Positions 1 to 14,457 of a stretch of DNA of 64,000 nucleotides are shown piece by piece (the first letter of the stretch is position 1; each line of letters opens with the position of its first letter). The notes beneath the pieces are model-generated. The model saw only the letters and a program-made list of their open reading frames with translations, did not search any database and was not told the DNA's origin. Source of the stretch: Tomocerus qinae (taxonomy: Eukaryota; Arthropoda; Collembola; Entomobryomorpha; Tomoceridae); NCBI GenBank assembly GCA_020055645.1, contig CM034547.1, positions 27,457,013 through 27,521,012 of the forward strand. The letters are read 5' to 3'. The translations under genes were made by a program, and so were the position numbers.

Positions 1-1157
1 TTGCAAAGGAGAAGATAGCCCCTACAGCGCCACCAAACTCGGGTCCTAGTGCTCTGGAGATCATGTAATAAATTCCTCCTCCTTTAATTTGACCATTAGT
101 GCTAATTGCTGACATGGACAGAGCTGTTAAAGTCGTCACTGTGGCAGATAAGCATATAATCACAATGGCCAACCCTAAAAGTAGGAATATTCAATAAGCA
201 ATCATTATTTTCATACAAATACATTTGCTAATTAGTATTTTTTGCATTCTTAATTGTTTGAAGGTGAAATTAGTACTGGAGAGATGTGGTTACCTATGCC
301 AGCTTGAGCAACTACCCATGATAACCGCAGAAACAACATGACTCCCCAAATGTTTAAAAGACATCGTACAAGGACACCTTCAATCCATCCGAATTTCGAT
401 GCCCCACTCACAACTTCTTCTACATGTTGTTCTTTCTGTGTTGGTAGAGAAAATAGAATTAATTTCAAAATTAAAATATTGAGTATTGCACTATTGAGTT
501 TTCAGTGCATAAAAGTCTGTTGACTAACCTTTAAGTACATAGCTTCACTTCTCAATTCATCAATTGTTGGTCGTAGAGGACTTTCGCTGATGGAAGATAA
601 CTGCTTATAATTATCCATTTTGGGGAGGGCCTCCCGGGTGTAGTAGGCAAAATTTTTGCCATAGACAGTTGCAGAATTATCCTCAATTAAATCAAACTCC
701 TTAGGTAAACTGACACTTTTCTTCCTGCCTCCACCAAGCCCTTGTGCCAGGGACGATCTTCTGGGTTGCATGAACTGATTAGGGATGCCCAAGGGTGGTA
801 GGGTCCCTCCGTTAGCAGCGGTGGCTGTAAGCTCCAGTCCCCCATCTTCAGTAGTTGTCGATCGACCGAAAAGAGGAGGAGGAGAATTAAGTTGAGCAGA
901 GTTTATCCGATTAACTCGAAATCGAGAAGGTGATGCGGAATTTCCATTATTACCATTATTATCAGCCATAATTGCTTGATGATCTTCACCGAGTGAAGCT
1001 TGGAGTGAATGACGAATAGCTGCGACAACGTTTTCCTGGCTGGTAGGCAAAGATCCAGCCGTGGAGCGAGTTCCCAACTCGACTGATGTTGGAGTGTCTG
1101 GGAAGGTAAAACTACCTTTGCTAAACCACGGAATTTTGACGGAGGTATTCAAATCCG
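1..1157 (-). CDS. SLC12 Na-K-Cl cotransporter, N-terminal exons (partial)
   Basis: Electroneutral cation-chloride cotransporter of the plasma membrane, SLC12A1/2/3 branch (insect Ncc69/NKCC-like). Three exons are visible: 529-1157, 294-435 and 1-174, joined in phase (AAG|GTTAGT at 529/528, ATAG|GTAACC at 294/293). The cytoplasmic N-tail holds RFRV (near 915), which fits the [RK]Fx[VI] docking motif for SPAK/OSR1 kinases, followed by [13 protein letters not shown], which aligns with the human NKCC1 segment TMDAVPRIDHY around the regulatory threonine T217. TM1 begins in [12 protein letters not shown] / [13 protein letters not shown]. The next exon has [18 protein letters not shown], typical of TM2 to TM3. 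The gene runs off the left edge. Either the ATG at 967-969 is the start, or the open frame back to 1157 belongs to an exon with acceptor ACAG at 1158 and the true start lies upstream. NKCC versus NCC cannot be settled from this part. Confidence 0.9.
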
Positions 1158-4100
1158 CTGTTTTAACAAGTGGTTAGTAATTTAATTAGTTGATGGCTGA
1201 GGACACTCTCTCCTAACCTCTGCAATATTAATTTGGCAATGCAGTTTTCCCTTCAACTAACTGGTTTGCACTTGTACTGATATTATTTCTGTCGAATTTA
1301 CAATGATTATTGTTTATTTGTTATTTTCTTTGCCACTAAAAACAAGTGAGGAGTATACTAAATGGATAAGTATAATCCTTTTATCACTTTTGTCTTAAGG
1401 AATGTCTTGTACGTGAAGGAATGGTTTGCATTTCAAATAAACTGAAATTGGACTGTTCTGTATACCTACCTGGTTATAATTGTATCATGTGCAGTGCATA
1501 GTAATAATTGCTATTTACCTATGCACTCTATACAGGTAAACCTCGTAAAGTTATTTAAGTGTTTTATTGTGTTGGCTTTGTCAAAACCACAATTATTCAA
1601 TATTCAACAGATCTGTTTCTTATGTCATCAGTTCTCTTATTAGCATAACACATTAAGTTGTACATTAAATTTTCTCTGTGATAGTACCGTACCATTAGAG
1701 TCTGAGCTTTACAACATTTCCAGTAATAAGATGATACTCTACATGCAATTTGTGTACTCTAAAAATGTACCTAAAACTTAAAAACAACTACCTATATACA
1801 TTTATTTTCTGAGCATTAAAGAATCTTACTTAAATCTCAGAAAATCCTTAACCTTTTCCAGGTAAGATAGTTTCCTATTTTTCAAGTTCTAAAAAACACA
1901 GAAATTAGAGCAGTGCTCGGTAAAAATGGTTAATTACATGACAGACGTAACTGGTCGGCTCCCGTTAATCACAAAAGTAAATATGAATGAATGAATGACA
2001 GCTGTGTAATTAGCTTTGATTATCTCTCAATTTAAATGACAATAGAATAATGGAATATCAAACAGTTGTGTTGCTCACACGGGCAATTAAGTGTAACTGT
2101 GACAAACAAGACAAGAGAGTTCTTTTGTGAGAACTCAATGAAGCAGGTCCAACTTTTGACTAAGGATCTCAAGTTAGTCTACGTCCAATATAAACCAACA
2201 TTTTAGTACTCTGACTGGTAACACATAATGTATATTTTGTTTTAATTAAGTCGAAAGTGGTTAACACCGTAAAAACATCTATGAGATGAAGGAGAGACAA
2301 TAGTATGTACAAGGACCCCCGCCTGACAACCACAAATACAGCTAAGCATTATCATCACTTAATTCACATAAATAATATTGGCTAACGCACTCCTTGCCAT
2401 CTGTATGCATGGGAAGGTTTACTAAAACTCTGCAATCTCATCTATAATCAGGCAAAGACACAGCAATCATTTCCACCACAATATCATACCTTAGAGGACA
2501 CAGTATCGAACTATTGGAACCACGTCGCTAATATGTAGTGCGTAGGTACTATCATTTTAAGTATTACAGATAGTATACATGATGACACTAGTACTACTAC
2601 CGTTTATGTGTAAATAGTGAAGGTGACAAGCAAAACAGAATATCATAACTAATGATAAAAACCTTAGCATAGAAGCAACCTAAATCTGCAATTAAAATTT
2701 TTTATGCTCAAGTCCCATTCTACATCAATTTTCCTCTCGGAATTAGAACCTCGTAATTTAAGCGTTCAGAAAACACACTATAGGATTACTACAACATACT
2801 TGTATGTAGACATCGTTATTAAATTTAACAATAAATAGATACATTACTCAGGTTTAGTTTTTACTACGTTTGTAATCTGTAGGCAACGAATTCTTCCTGA
2901 AAACTCAATTTTTCTAAAGGAGAGACAAGCTAAATTCAACATGGGGCGTAACAAACATGGTAGGCAAGAAAGTGAATGTCCGTTTTAAATGTGGGTACTT
3001 TTATCCGTCTTTTATCAGCCCTACTTGTTTAATTTAAATCTGTTTCATATATGCATTAATTATATTAGTTAGTCCATGTGTACTATAATCAAATGTCTTT
3101 AAAATTTCCGTATTTTGGTTAATAGACCACCAGTATGAAAGAATGGCAAATATCTTTAGTCAAAATTAACTGTATTCATAATGAGAATAAACTTTGAATA
3201 TATATTATTCAATTTATTACCACGAGAAAACAGTTCGTAATCTCGTGATATTAGTCCTGTAGGAACTCCAATTCTTGATCATAATTAGCGTATAATTTTT
3301 AGTTACTAAATCGTATACTCACTATTTACCTATCAAATTCCGTTAACAGCACTATAAAAATATTAAAGCAATTAACTGAAGGATTCTGCTCATGATTATG
3401 ATTACTAATTGATATTTCGTTACAAAAACCGCGTGATACAATAGTGCACAACTTGCAGATGAAATTATATCGAATTCATATAGATTACATAAAGTAAATT
3501 CATATGAAGGTGACTTATGTGGCCCATTAATCTGCCTAGATTTTATATTGGATAATTAAGGACTTACGTCAATTAAATACCAGCAGTTTAGTTGACAAGG
3601 CTTGCATGTGCTTAATGTAGCTAACCTAAAGCTTATTTTTATGCAATGCCTACTACATATTATTTATACACACACCTAGGCTATTAGCAGATACAGTATT
3701 TATGAGATAAGGTACCCGAAATATTATCATCGGAAGGATTGTACTTTCTTCCATATAGTTTTTGCGAATAAGATGCATACTCTATTTTGTATACTTAACA
3801 GTGATAAATTCAAATGATCTTAAAATGAATGTGAAATGAGCATGGGATTTTATCCTATGGATGTATTTTTAACACGTAGTAGCAATCAACATGCATATGC
3901 AATACGTATGTAGTGTTGAGTTCAAATTCGTAGGTGCATAACTCGCAATACAAAGTAAGGCTGGGGGATGTAAGTAGAATTTTCTCCAAGTACGAATTTT
4001 TTCGTAACTGTTGCTTTATGATTCAGATCTGCTACGACGTAAATTCGACATGGATCTGGTGAAGTTACTTATCATAAGAATTTACATGATAGTCAAAGAT

Positions 4101-7100
4101 GATGGTTATTACGAGTATGTATTCTATTTGTAAGTATATTTGTACTTTAATCACAAGTAAAAAATAATGTACCTATATCTAACTACAGTTTAGTTAGTAA
4201 ATGTAGATACAACGAAGGTGACGAATTTCAATTGCCATGCAGCCTATGTCGAATAGAATCTCCCGGCATGAATATATGTTGTCCATTAATTTAATGTCAC
4301 TGTTGAATTAAGCAAAAACTTTTGCGGGGACATGATCTGTGAAGATTGTGGAGTAGCCTAGAGAATGTTCAGCATTACTCCATTATCATACTGCGAATAT
4401 CGTTAATGAAAAATTCATAAGCATGGCCAGCAGCTTGAAAAGTTAGCTCTTGGCTCCTATTTTATATCCTACCACTAACCATCTTATGGTAATATTTTGA
4501 GATACTATTTTTACTTCATTAATATTTTGAGATACTGCAATCTGATGTAATAAATGCTAGCATTTTAATATTCACTGGTCTTAAATAGTAAGTTAAGTCA
4601 AGCTTTAGGCCTGTTTCGTACATTTTTGTTAACATTTCAATTATAATACTCCATTAATTCAGCAATAGCTCTTGTCCAACGTTATTGTCTGGACACATGC
4701 AATACTTTCTCCCGTTTGCCATAATCTTGTGTAATTATGTACTTAACTCACCAAGGCCGTATTGAGGGGGGGCATTGGGGGCAGATGCCCCCCACCCGAA
4801 ATCCAAGAAAAAAAGAAATTTTTTCTCAAAATACCAAAAAATTTCGCGCTTCGCGCGATTTTAGGTGATTTTTAGGCTATTTTTGACTCATGTTAGACAA
4901 AATAAGCCAAAATTTTTGGCGCTTCGCGCGATTATGCTTAATATATATTGTCCTATTATATCATTGCCCCCTCCGAAATCGACTTCTAAATACGGTACTG
5001 TAACTCACTACAATTCCACTATTTCTTTGATTTGTTAAACATTTGTAAGAATTGTATATAATTCACATGCTAGGCCCACCGAACCGTCGTCGGATACGGA
5101 TAGTAATTTTAATTACTTTGTGTGTTGGTGGTCAGTCTGGTTAGTAATTTCCAGCTTCGCTGAAACCTTATCATTACCTAATTTATTTGTGGTTACGTAA
5201 CATGTACTTTGTTACGCATATAATTTACCATTTAATTTTGGCACTCGCTAAATTGTTATCTCTGATATCCTCCAGAATTACATCTTTGTAAAAAGGGTAA
5301 ACACAATCCACATATAGAGATACGCGGAAGCATGTAATAATATACTAGTTAGAGTAAATTATTCATGTTTCACGTTTACCTTGCTTATAACGAACAAGGA
5401 TTATTGGAAAATCGCTCAGTTGTTTCCTATGATGTTGGAATTAAATAATAATATGCTAGAACAAGTCAGTTTAATGCCAACATTTATTCTGTCGTCTGTC
5501 TGTCACTTCTGTGTCTGTCTGTTCTGTTTTAGGTTATATTACATGTTTATGCCCGATTCGTCTTTTTTGTCTTCTCTTATACTTCTGTCATAATACTATG
5601 AATACTTATTGAAAAATAATATGCAAATTATGACTATTTAGATATTTGTATCGAAAAATATATTTCCAGCTCCAACTTCTAGGAATATTCATTTATATAG
5701 CCCCTCTGAAATTCAAGTAGCTCTTCATATTGATCATTGAATATTGAAACGATGTTATGCCTTTTGTATCTTCTTTACATAAGTAACGTACATGTGTATC
5801 TGGTACAATTACCATGATATAAAACAACATATGCTTATAGGTACTTGCAAGTCACATAAGTGATCAGCATGTCATTATTATGAGGTTGCAGTATGTAGGT
5901 AGAAAATTGGTAAGAGAAAAGATTGGATTGACATTATCTTTCATGTAACTTTATATGTGGATATGTTAATAAATAAATCTCGTCACAAACAATTCTATCA
6001 AAAAGCATTGATGTGTGGTTGAGACTTGAGGTTCCTTGAGACATCCGCCTCATTCCAGATTTGAAGATTTGTGAGAGAGGCTGCACATTGCGCTAACCAA
6101 ATTAATGATGGCGATATTACTAAATGAGAAATCTAGATATAAGTGCCCATAACATTTGTAAAATTTTAGAATTGTTGCATACGATTTTATTTTCTACACT
6201 GGAAAACATGCATTTAATATCTTATGAAATGGCCATACTTATTATGCGTTATTATTGTGGCAAATAGTTATTTATGCCCATGCAGACACAACATAATCAT
6301 ACGTCTGCATATTATTAAAGATCGTATTGTAAGGCACGGTGTCAGTGGAAAATTTTAACAGGACGCTCCCGTTAAGAACTGTGTGTGGCATCATTACATA
6401 ATATTTCGTCTAATTAAGCCATAGTAGTAAGTATACTTACATACCCAAGCTTTGAAGCATCAAAGTTCTGCTAAAATACAGACCGTCATTGCAAGGCAAG
6501 GACTGCATCGCATAATCGCAGACTTCTAATAGATAGTCTTTTTCTCATTACATTTAGAGCCCTATTTATTACTGGGTAGGTATACAATTTATAATCAGAT
6601 ACATCATGCATGTATGTGCGTAGGTATTTGTTATTATCACATCTACGAAATAGTACGTTAATTTTTGACTATTACGTGTGGAGATACCAATGTGACGCTT
6701 TCCGAGTGCGAAATGGACAACAGGTAAAATATGTAAAATTAATTATCAGCATCACAAAATTGGTATAAATCAATTCATAGATTCCAGACACATGAAGTGC
6801 GAACCTTGGTTCGGTGTAGGAGTTACAATGTGTGGTATATATTTAATATGTACAGAATGCATGCTGTATTGCATTAACTAAATCCTACAATCTTTGATTA
6901 TTCTGGCAAATAATGTATAAACGACGTATTGAACATAGAAGGCATTGTTTTTGGATTTACCGACTTTATTTCATCATTAAGCAGTAAAATTTACAAAAAA
7001 AAATCAAGTGAGATGAATAACAAAGTCCCACTTTACAATTAGTCGACTCTGCTAATATACAGCGCATAAGAATAGTTGTGTTAGTTAAAGCAGGTTCAAA

Positions 7101-7731
7101 TTGTATAATCGACTGTTGGACTGACAAGCAAATAAATAGAGTTGTAATGTGTAATATATAGCTAACATGATAAACCATAAAGTAATCTATATTCCTAACT
7201 AATTTTTGTGGCAATTATTATGCTGGTTGAGTGCAGTTATGTACAGGTATAATATTTTATAGGTAATCCCTCTACTTATAACTAAATAATGACATGTACA
7301 AGTACCCTAAACTACCTATGTGTATCTTTATCATATCATAAGAGCTAGAGCTACCAAACACTATGGACAAATTTAGCATTTCATGCAATAAGAGGAAGAA
7401 AACATATTTAAAGAGAAAAAATCTCAGATGAAGCAATAGCAAAGTAAATGTTTTTGCACAATACTTTTAATAGTTTCCAAGTAAGGAAATATTTTTGTTG
7501 AAAACATGTTATCGTATATGGACACCACAACTACTTACCAAAGTACACAAGAAAGATACATTTACAAATATTTTATAGACGATTCTTAAAATTAATTTTG
7601 ACTACAAAAAGGTTGTCAGTTTTTAGTGAGGATTTTTAGACATCATCGTGAACCGTTATTTGACCTCGACCTCGACCTCCCTATGTCAAATTACATTTGT
7701 TTCAAAAACAGCTATCAAATAACAAAAAAAG
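1158..7731. other. Long non-coding stretch (intron or intergenic)
   Basis: AT-rich DNA between the SLC12 exons and the 3' end of the spenito-like gene. It may include the first intron and 5' UTR of the SLC12 gene, since the most upstream visible SLC12 exon has a possible splice acceptor at 1158. Apart from the hAT-type MITE at 4752-5000 I see no convincing exon. The longest open frames (5381-5593, 6966-7214) have no recognisable sequence and look like chance. Confidence 0.5.
4752..5000. mobile_element. hAT-type MITE, copy 1
   Basis: A 249-bp non-coding element flanked by a perfect 8-bp direct repeat, TAACTCAC (4744-4751 and 5001-5008), the target-duplication length of hAT transposons. Its ends are imperfect inverted repeats: CAAGGCCGTATTGAG on the left, and on the right the complement of CAGTACCGTATTTAG. 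Inside are C/G-rich edges and two CGCTTCGCGCGAT blocks. It shares sequence over its whole length with 30473-30720 and 14458-14697. Confidence 0.8.
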
Positions 7732-10700
7732 TTAGGCAGTACCGCCCCGAATGACAACAACAACAAGGTGATCTTCTTTCGCTTGTGATGAATCTGGGCC
7801 TTGTTCTAAGTTAGGGGAAGATTTTTGGAGCAGCTCCAAACTGAAGGGGCAAGGAGGAAAGGCATAAAGGACTCCTGTACTGGAGGTCACATCTTTACTG
7901 GTAAGGGATATAACTCCAGCGGCTTCTTTCTGTTTTAAATACGACACCAAATTACGAAGAGGTCGAGATTGGACTCCAGCCGAGGATCCGGCACCTCCAT
8001 CCGAACTAAGAGGACTTCCGATTGAGGATGGTAAAGACAAGAAAATTCCGTGTGCTGTAGAGGTTGCGATTCTTTTTAAAACATCTTCTAATTTGGACTG
8101 AAATTATTCACAGATAAAAATTTGATAATTGCTTCTCTGCTGTACAAAATTAGTTACTACTACTATTACTAATTGCTAAACTAATAAAACTAAAGAAAAC
8201 TTTAAATGTGTAAAAGTAATTTAAGTACCTGGTCAAGTCTAAGCCTCTGCGTGATTCTAAGTTGATTTTTACCTTCTTCATCTTTCAATAGAGTTTCTAC
8301 ATTATCAAGATGGCCTTGTGTTAAATAAAATTTAGTGGGGAAAGATGAGTTCTTGAGAATCAGGGCACCCTGCCATCCAAGCTGAGCTCTACGACCAATT
8401 TCTTGCACAGTTCTGGCACTTGATAACAGTCCTGTCGTACTTTGACCACCACCAGTTCCATTGTTTTCCTTAGACCTTGGACCTTTAGATTTCAAATCTC
8501 CTGGGCCTGTTTCAGAATCGGATCCAGGACTAGTTCCTCCCATATCTGTATTATTTCCCGAATGAGGGGACCGTTGTCCAGCTTCCGAGGCAACTGGGGC
8601 GTCTCCGGCAGTCGAGCCTGGGGCACCGTCTTCATCTAGAATCAAATAATAATTTGACGAGATATAGTAGCCAATAAGAATAAAACTTTTAAATCCACTA
8701 GATTTCTTTTACCTCCCGCTCTGTAGGGCCTCCTTACATCTTTATATCTACCAAATTCAGTATCGTCGTAAAAATCTTCAGTACCTCGAGCCTTTTGTGG
8801 AGATGTGAAGGGAACAGGAGTTCCAGAACCACTTCCAGGCGGTGGACTATTAGCATCAGCAAAATCAGTACGTAGACGTCTATCTGGTCCACCCAGAGGA
8901 TAGCCCCTCATGTCTTTCACAGCCGCTTGTGACGCATCAATCGTTTCATAGGTAATATACGCATTTTGATCCCCCTTGATCCATTCTATTTTCTTAATCG
9001 ATCCAAATCGGTCGAATTCTCTCTCCAGCTGAGATAAGGTAGTCCAAGATCCAAGGCCTCCAACCCAAATCTTTGTTGTAGCGTTTACTTTCCCGTACCC
9101 GATTTTACATTGAAATTTGCCAATGTACTGGCCACTTAGTTCCGTCTTCGCTCTGAAATATGTAAACAAAATTATCATTTATTTGGGGGAAATGTACTAA
9201 GAACTTTATTCATTTTATTCGTCAAAGTGACAAAAAACACTAACCTAGAAGCCATATCAAGGTTGACGAATCTAACGAATGCATAAGCATTCCCTGTTCC
9301 TGGAGGGGGTCGCTTTATATCTATATCCTCAACAGTCCCGTATCTTGAGAAAATTCTTCTTAACTCTTCATCAGTTATATTCACCTCCAAATTGCCAGCA
9401 AATAATGTTCTAGTGGCCAGTGGGTCATCTTCAGGAGCTACATGGTGCAAATAATTAGGAAATTTATCTTTCTTGTTCTCATAGCGCTGATTTTGACCTC
9501 CTCCTTGAGGGCCACCAGGTGCTCCTTGTCCACCACCACTCATCGGACCACCACCACCGCCGCCACCCATAGGTGGAGGGGGGCCCATGTGGTGATTGTG
9601 ATGATGACCTCCGTGATGACCCCCATGGTGGCCGCCTCCGCCATGATCAAGCATTCTAGAACCTGGGGGTGGCAAATTGGCTGCTCCTCCTCCCGGGGGA
9701 TATCTAAAATAAAAATACAATATTAATAATGCTGTTAAAAGTTTTAGGCGTAAATATTAGAAATTACCTTCCATAGTGATGCGGAGGACCACCGCCTCCG
9801 GAAATTGGTGGAGGAGGACCCCTCATGTAGTCATTGTGGTGATTATCTCCACCGCCACCGCCTCCTCTTCTTGTGTATTCTCGAACAGGTGGTGGTGGTG
9901 CAAAAGATCCACCAGAAGAATGGTGATATCCTCCACCTGGACCTCCCCGACTTCCTCCTCCATGATTATCCATTCGGTGATGATCATTATAACGATTGTT
10001 GTGATGATCGTCACGGGAGCTACTGTGATGGCCTCGAGAACCTCCCGATTGTTCGTACATAGGCGATCTGAATGAACATATTGGTAAGGTTGACTTCAAT
10101 TAGTGAATTACAAATAAATACTATAGGATTTGCAGGTAAATTATGTGAACACATCATCACAGTCGTACGCTCAAGGCCGTATATCGCTATTGCATACGAC
10201 TGTGATAAAATGTAGTTTTGTATGATTGAATAAGCATTGAAATTTAAAATAGACAAAAATAAACCAATGAATGAATTTATTTAGTAATAAGTACCTCTCG
10301 GGTTATTTGGTACACAGTACACACGTTGTTATCGATAACATGGTGAAGGTAGATAATAAAATCGAGAAAAGGAAAATTAGTAATCACAGTCACAAATGCT
10401 TTGCAATTGTTACGAACGAAATCTTTAAAGAATTTTGCAGCGAAAATAGTAATTAATGAGCCGAGTGGTGTGTACCCAACAAACCGACAATTATGTTTCA
10501 TTGTAATTGTACTTTATGTAGTGTAACATTAAAAGAATAGATTGATGATGATTTACCGTTTGTAACACGACAATCACTTGCACACATTTAAAAACCAAAA
10601 TATTCGCTATGAAATAAATGAAAAGACACCTCTCACTTAGGAAGCACTACGTCAACACCATTATTTATTCCCGGAGACGTCTCAAAAGAAAATTTATGCA

Positions 10701-13098
10701 ATGCCACCATAATTGGCTGCAGCCATTATTTGCCGAAAGATACTTTACTATTGACAATCGGTTAAAGCGAAGGATTACCATTTGGTTGATCACAAAGAAC
10801 GTTGTTGGAAAAACACTCTCCCCATTTAATTTTCATGTATGAGACTCGCCTTATATTCCATTGCATAACAACTCACTATTGATCACATCCCCAACTCCGA
10901 ACTCACAAATGGATTCCCTCCTTTTCTCCAAGAATTACTTCAACTGCTTAAAACTAATTTATAAATTGGTTTCATAGGAGCATGGCTGACTTTTCTTTCA
11001 CGAAAACCAAAAGTAAAAAAATTAATATGAAATCACGATAAAACACCGAACTCTCCCGGGTTACTTTAACTCAACACACTACAAATGATAATACCAGCAG
11101 TTGTTCAAGCCATTTTTGATTTTTTTGCATTTTGAATTGAAAATTCCAACACCATATTTTGAATGAAAACGCGATCGATCGGCATAATACATGATAACTG
11201 CATAACATTATTAGCATTATGAAAATAGTGGTAAAGGGAAATGACTTCAAAGTGACTTCGTTAAAATAAGACAGAAACGACAAGAAGGCTAGACAGCTTC
11301 ATTAGCAGCGCCATAATGTTAAGTTACCCTACAGGTAGAAACACTTATCACATTTAACTAATAGATTATGTAGCAGAAGAGACCATTAAAACGTATAACA
11401 GAGGCTGGAAAATATCACAAACTAGGAACTAGATATCACAGAATCAATAACACACGCAAGATGTTATTTCACAGTCACATTATCACTGTTCTTGGTTTCA
11501 ACACATTCGTTCACTCGACACTTTGGTAGACTCACATAATCCGACTCGACTACGTATCAAAAATTAAATGTCGCATAAAAGCAATCTTTTTCTCTCTCCA
11601 TATCAGCTAATGTATTATAGCGTAACAGATTTTTTTAAAAGTGGTAAACGATTTTCATAAAAAATGTTTGCGTTTAAATACGAAGTGTAGTTTCGTATTC
11701 TCGTTCATATCAAGATTGAACTTAGAAGTAGGCATGCTATGTTGTTCTAAAGAAGTGTTAGTATTTACAGGTAAATTATTCAATCCTCCTATTTGTGAAA
11801 ATTGTGTAATTTTTACATTTTAAATTAAGTAGCAAGTAGTACGCATCTGTTTTACATAATTGAAAAAATCAACCATAATTCTTTGCCACAGACAGATGAT
11901 GAAATCTTTCTACACTTGTGTCGAATAATTTACATAAAGCTAATCAGGTAAGTTTTAGAAGTAAAAATATGAACAGTAACAGAGCAGAAAGGTGTTCATC
12001 GTAATGAAATTATGCTCCTACAGGATATAAACCATTTAGAATATCACTTAAAATGAGCGACTTGTCAAGTTATCTGTAACTTAGACTTAAACAACTTGTT
12101 ACGCGCACAAGGACACAAATTGCAGATACTTTCCTGGGCACTACACTCCGTCTTCACTTGAACCACAAGCACATTACACAGGAAAACCCAGGAGCTCGTA
12201 AACTTCTATGACGTCTGAAAGAGCACAAAAAAATAATCTCACCTCCGATAATATTTGTCATAATGATCATTCTGATGATGATTGTGATGAGAGATTGGGC
12301 TGGAGCTGGAATGATGTTGATGTTGTCCACGATAACCACCACTTCCAGAAGCTGGTGCTGAGCCAGAATTATTTCCCCCACTGGGAACGGATTCATACGC
12401 AGCTTCAACCATGACCGGTTTGTCGTAAATGATAATTCTCGATTTGCTATGCTTTGCATCCCGCGCATCTTCATAAGATCGAAAATACACATAAGCAACT
12501 CGTTCGTCAGGTTCGTGAACAACTTTCACTGAGATTTCACCGAAACGCTTGAACTCCCGGTACAATGTGTCTCTAACAACTTCATCTGAAGCTTTCGAAT
12601 GCAAACTTGAAATACACAACACTTTGTAAGGGTAAGGATGACGAGATGAAGAGCTGCTGCCGCCCCTATTAATAATTATTATTACATTTGATATTGGCTT
12701 GTTAAATACATTATATGACCGTAGTTGAATACTAACTCCAAATTGTAATAATTTTTAAAAATTATAGGAAAACCAGCTGCTAAAAACCCGTACATATCCT
12801 TATATCCACTGGAAGACCTCTGCCCGTAATCATCATTGTACGACCGTCTTGACCCTTGTCCACTATTACTGGCATTGGGGCTTAAATTTCGATTTCTTCC
12901 AGATCCTGACCGATCTCTGTCTCCTCCACGTCTAGATCCAGATTCAAGTAATGGTGAATTATGACTTCCGCCGATGCCATCGTCAGAACTGTCGTCATTG
13001 TAGCGACCCAAAGTGGACCTTGATCTTTTTGGGATTGTCGATGGACTTGATTCACCGCGAGTGCTGTCTCTGTCACGATCATTTCTATCACGCTTCAT
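7732..13098 (-). CDS. nito: Spenito / RBM15-like RNA-binding protein (SPEN family)
   Basis: Complete seven-exon model: 12788-13098, 12243-12665, 9768-10067, 9245-9703, 8713-9152, 8229-8635 and 7732-8097, all GT-AG, 2706 nt, 901 aa. It starts at the ATG at 13096-13098 and ends at TAA 7732-7734. Spenito/RBM15 proteins bind RNA and recruit the m6A writer complex in the nucleus. Order of parts: an Arg/Ser/Asp-rich N-terminus; RRM1 at about 116-195 (YKVLCISSLHSK, DERVAYVYFRS); a long Gly/His/Pro-rich linker at about 200-430; RRM2 from about 443 (RTLFAGNL, YAFVRFVNLD); RRM3 from about 526 (TKIWVGGLG, YITYETIDASQAAV); a C-terminal SPOC domain at about 730-895 (LGWQGALILKNSSFPTKFYL, ending ...EDHLVVVVIRGGTA). 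Three RRMs plus SPOC at this length match RBM15/spenito rather than the giant Spen. Intron 2 (10068-12242) is the long one. Confidence 0.95.
10156..10206. repeat. Perfect 12-bp inverted repeat in spenito intron 2
   Basis: ATCACAGTCGTA (10156-10167) and its complement TACGACTGTGAT (10195-10206) can form a hairpin with a 27-nt loop. It lies 89 nt upstream of exon 3 on the coding strand. No function is evident. Confidence 0.6.
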
Positions 13099-13984
13099 TT
13101 TTTAAGCTAAACTCGTAGTTCGTAATAACTTTTAATGAATAATAATTAACTTTATTTTAAACTTTCCACGCCTTTTTAGTAGATTATTGACACTTGATTT
13201 GATTTCTTGATTCCGCAGTCAGCTGGCCGTTTTGTATAACTTTGAATGAACTTGCTTCTTGATACTTTAATTTCTGGAGAAATTTGGTGACACCTTTTTG
13301 GCAGTTTACTACCTCAAAAATTAAAACTGGTAGGTGTAAACAAAAATTTCCTAAACATGATATTTTAACTTGACTACAGCATTTAGCACACTGTATTCAC
13401 GACAACCATGACTTTTAATTTGTGTTGTTAACTAAATACAGTAAATAAAGTAATGAGGAGCCTGTCACTTAGTTTTTGTTACGTTTATGTTCCCAATGTC
13501 TGTCTTGTCTTGATAAACGCAGAAAATCAAGAATGGCCGGCGTTGTTGTTGTTATCTGCTGTCTTCAATTTCTATGCGATATAGCTGATGCCAATGCCAT
13601 TGCAAACGAACTCTAGTTCTACCTCTACTCTACCTACGCTACATTACATGGCCTCTCCGAGGATGCTGATTACTGCTGATGTTGTAGAGACGCTGCAGAC
13701 GATGATCCCTGAAAGCAGTGGCTGAGCCTGGCGGCTGTTCAATGCCCATTCCCCGAAATCCTCCCACATCCCATAATAAACAAAATTCCAAACCAAATAA
13801 GCATCGATTCGCGTTACGTTGTAAGTAACAGCATCTGAAATCATTAACATCGTGGTCAGCCGCCGCCAAATGAATTTGGATTTAAGTGAATAGACATTTC
13901 CCAGTTTCCCACAATTCCAGGATAACACAGACAGGTATTGGAGGGATTTCAATACCCATTCATACTAATTTGGTCACCAATTGT

Positions 13985-14215
13985 AGGAAACCTTCATTGA
14001 CAAAATGATTGAATTTCGATTTAAGTAAATTGACAAAATGATTGAATTTCGATTTAAGTGAATTGACAAAATGTTGAGATTTGGATTTAAGTGAAATCGC
14101 AAAATGTTGAGATGTTGTGGATTTAAGTGAAAAAATGTTGAGATGTGGATTGTGGATTTAAGTGAAATTACAAAATGTTAAAATGTGAAAATCTCAGTGG
14201 ATTTAAGCGAATGGA
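13985..14215. repeat. Tandem repeat, about 30-37 bp unit
   Basis: About six or seven diverging units built on ATTGACAAAATG followed by GATTTAAGTGAA. The two left units are nearly identical; later ones shorten and drift (AAAATGTTGAGAT variants). Confidence 0.7.
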
Positions 14216-14457
14216 GAAGGTGTTGATACTGTTTTGATAAATCCTAGCTGTGCTGGCGATTTAACCGTCTTCCTTTTAATAATTTTTTATTAGGTTTTAA
14301 TGTCTTTCAATGTAGCTTTGTATAATATATTAAATTAAACCAAGTGGGCCAAGCGTCGCAAGTCCCAACAGACTTACAATTAATGATGGGCTCTTTTGAT
14401 TGAGTAAGTAGTAAGTATACATAAACAGTACTAAATAAAGTGGAAAGATAAAATCAT

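Noticed and set aside
9442-10075. Plus-strand ORFs over the spenito gene
   Set aside because: Antisense shadows of the Gly/His-rich coding exons.
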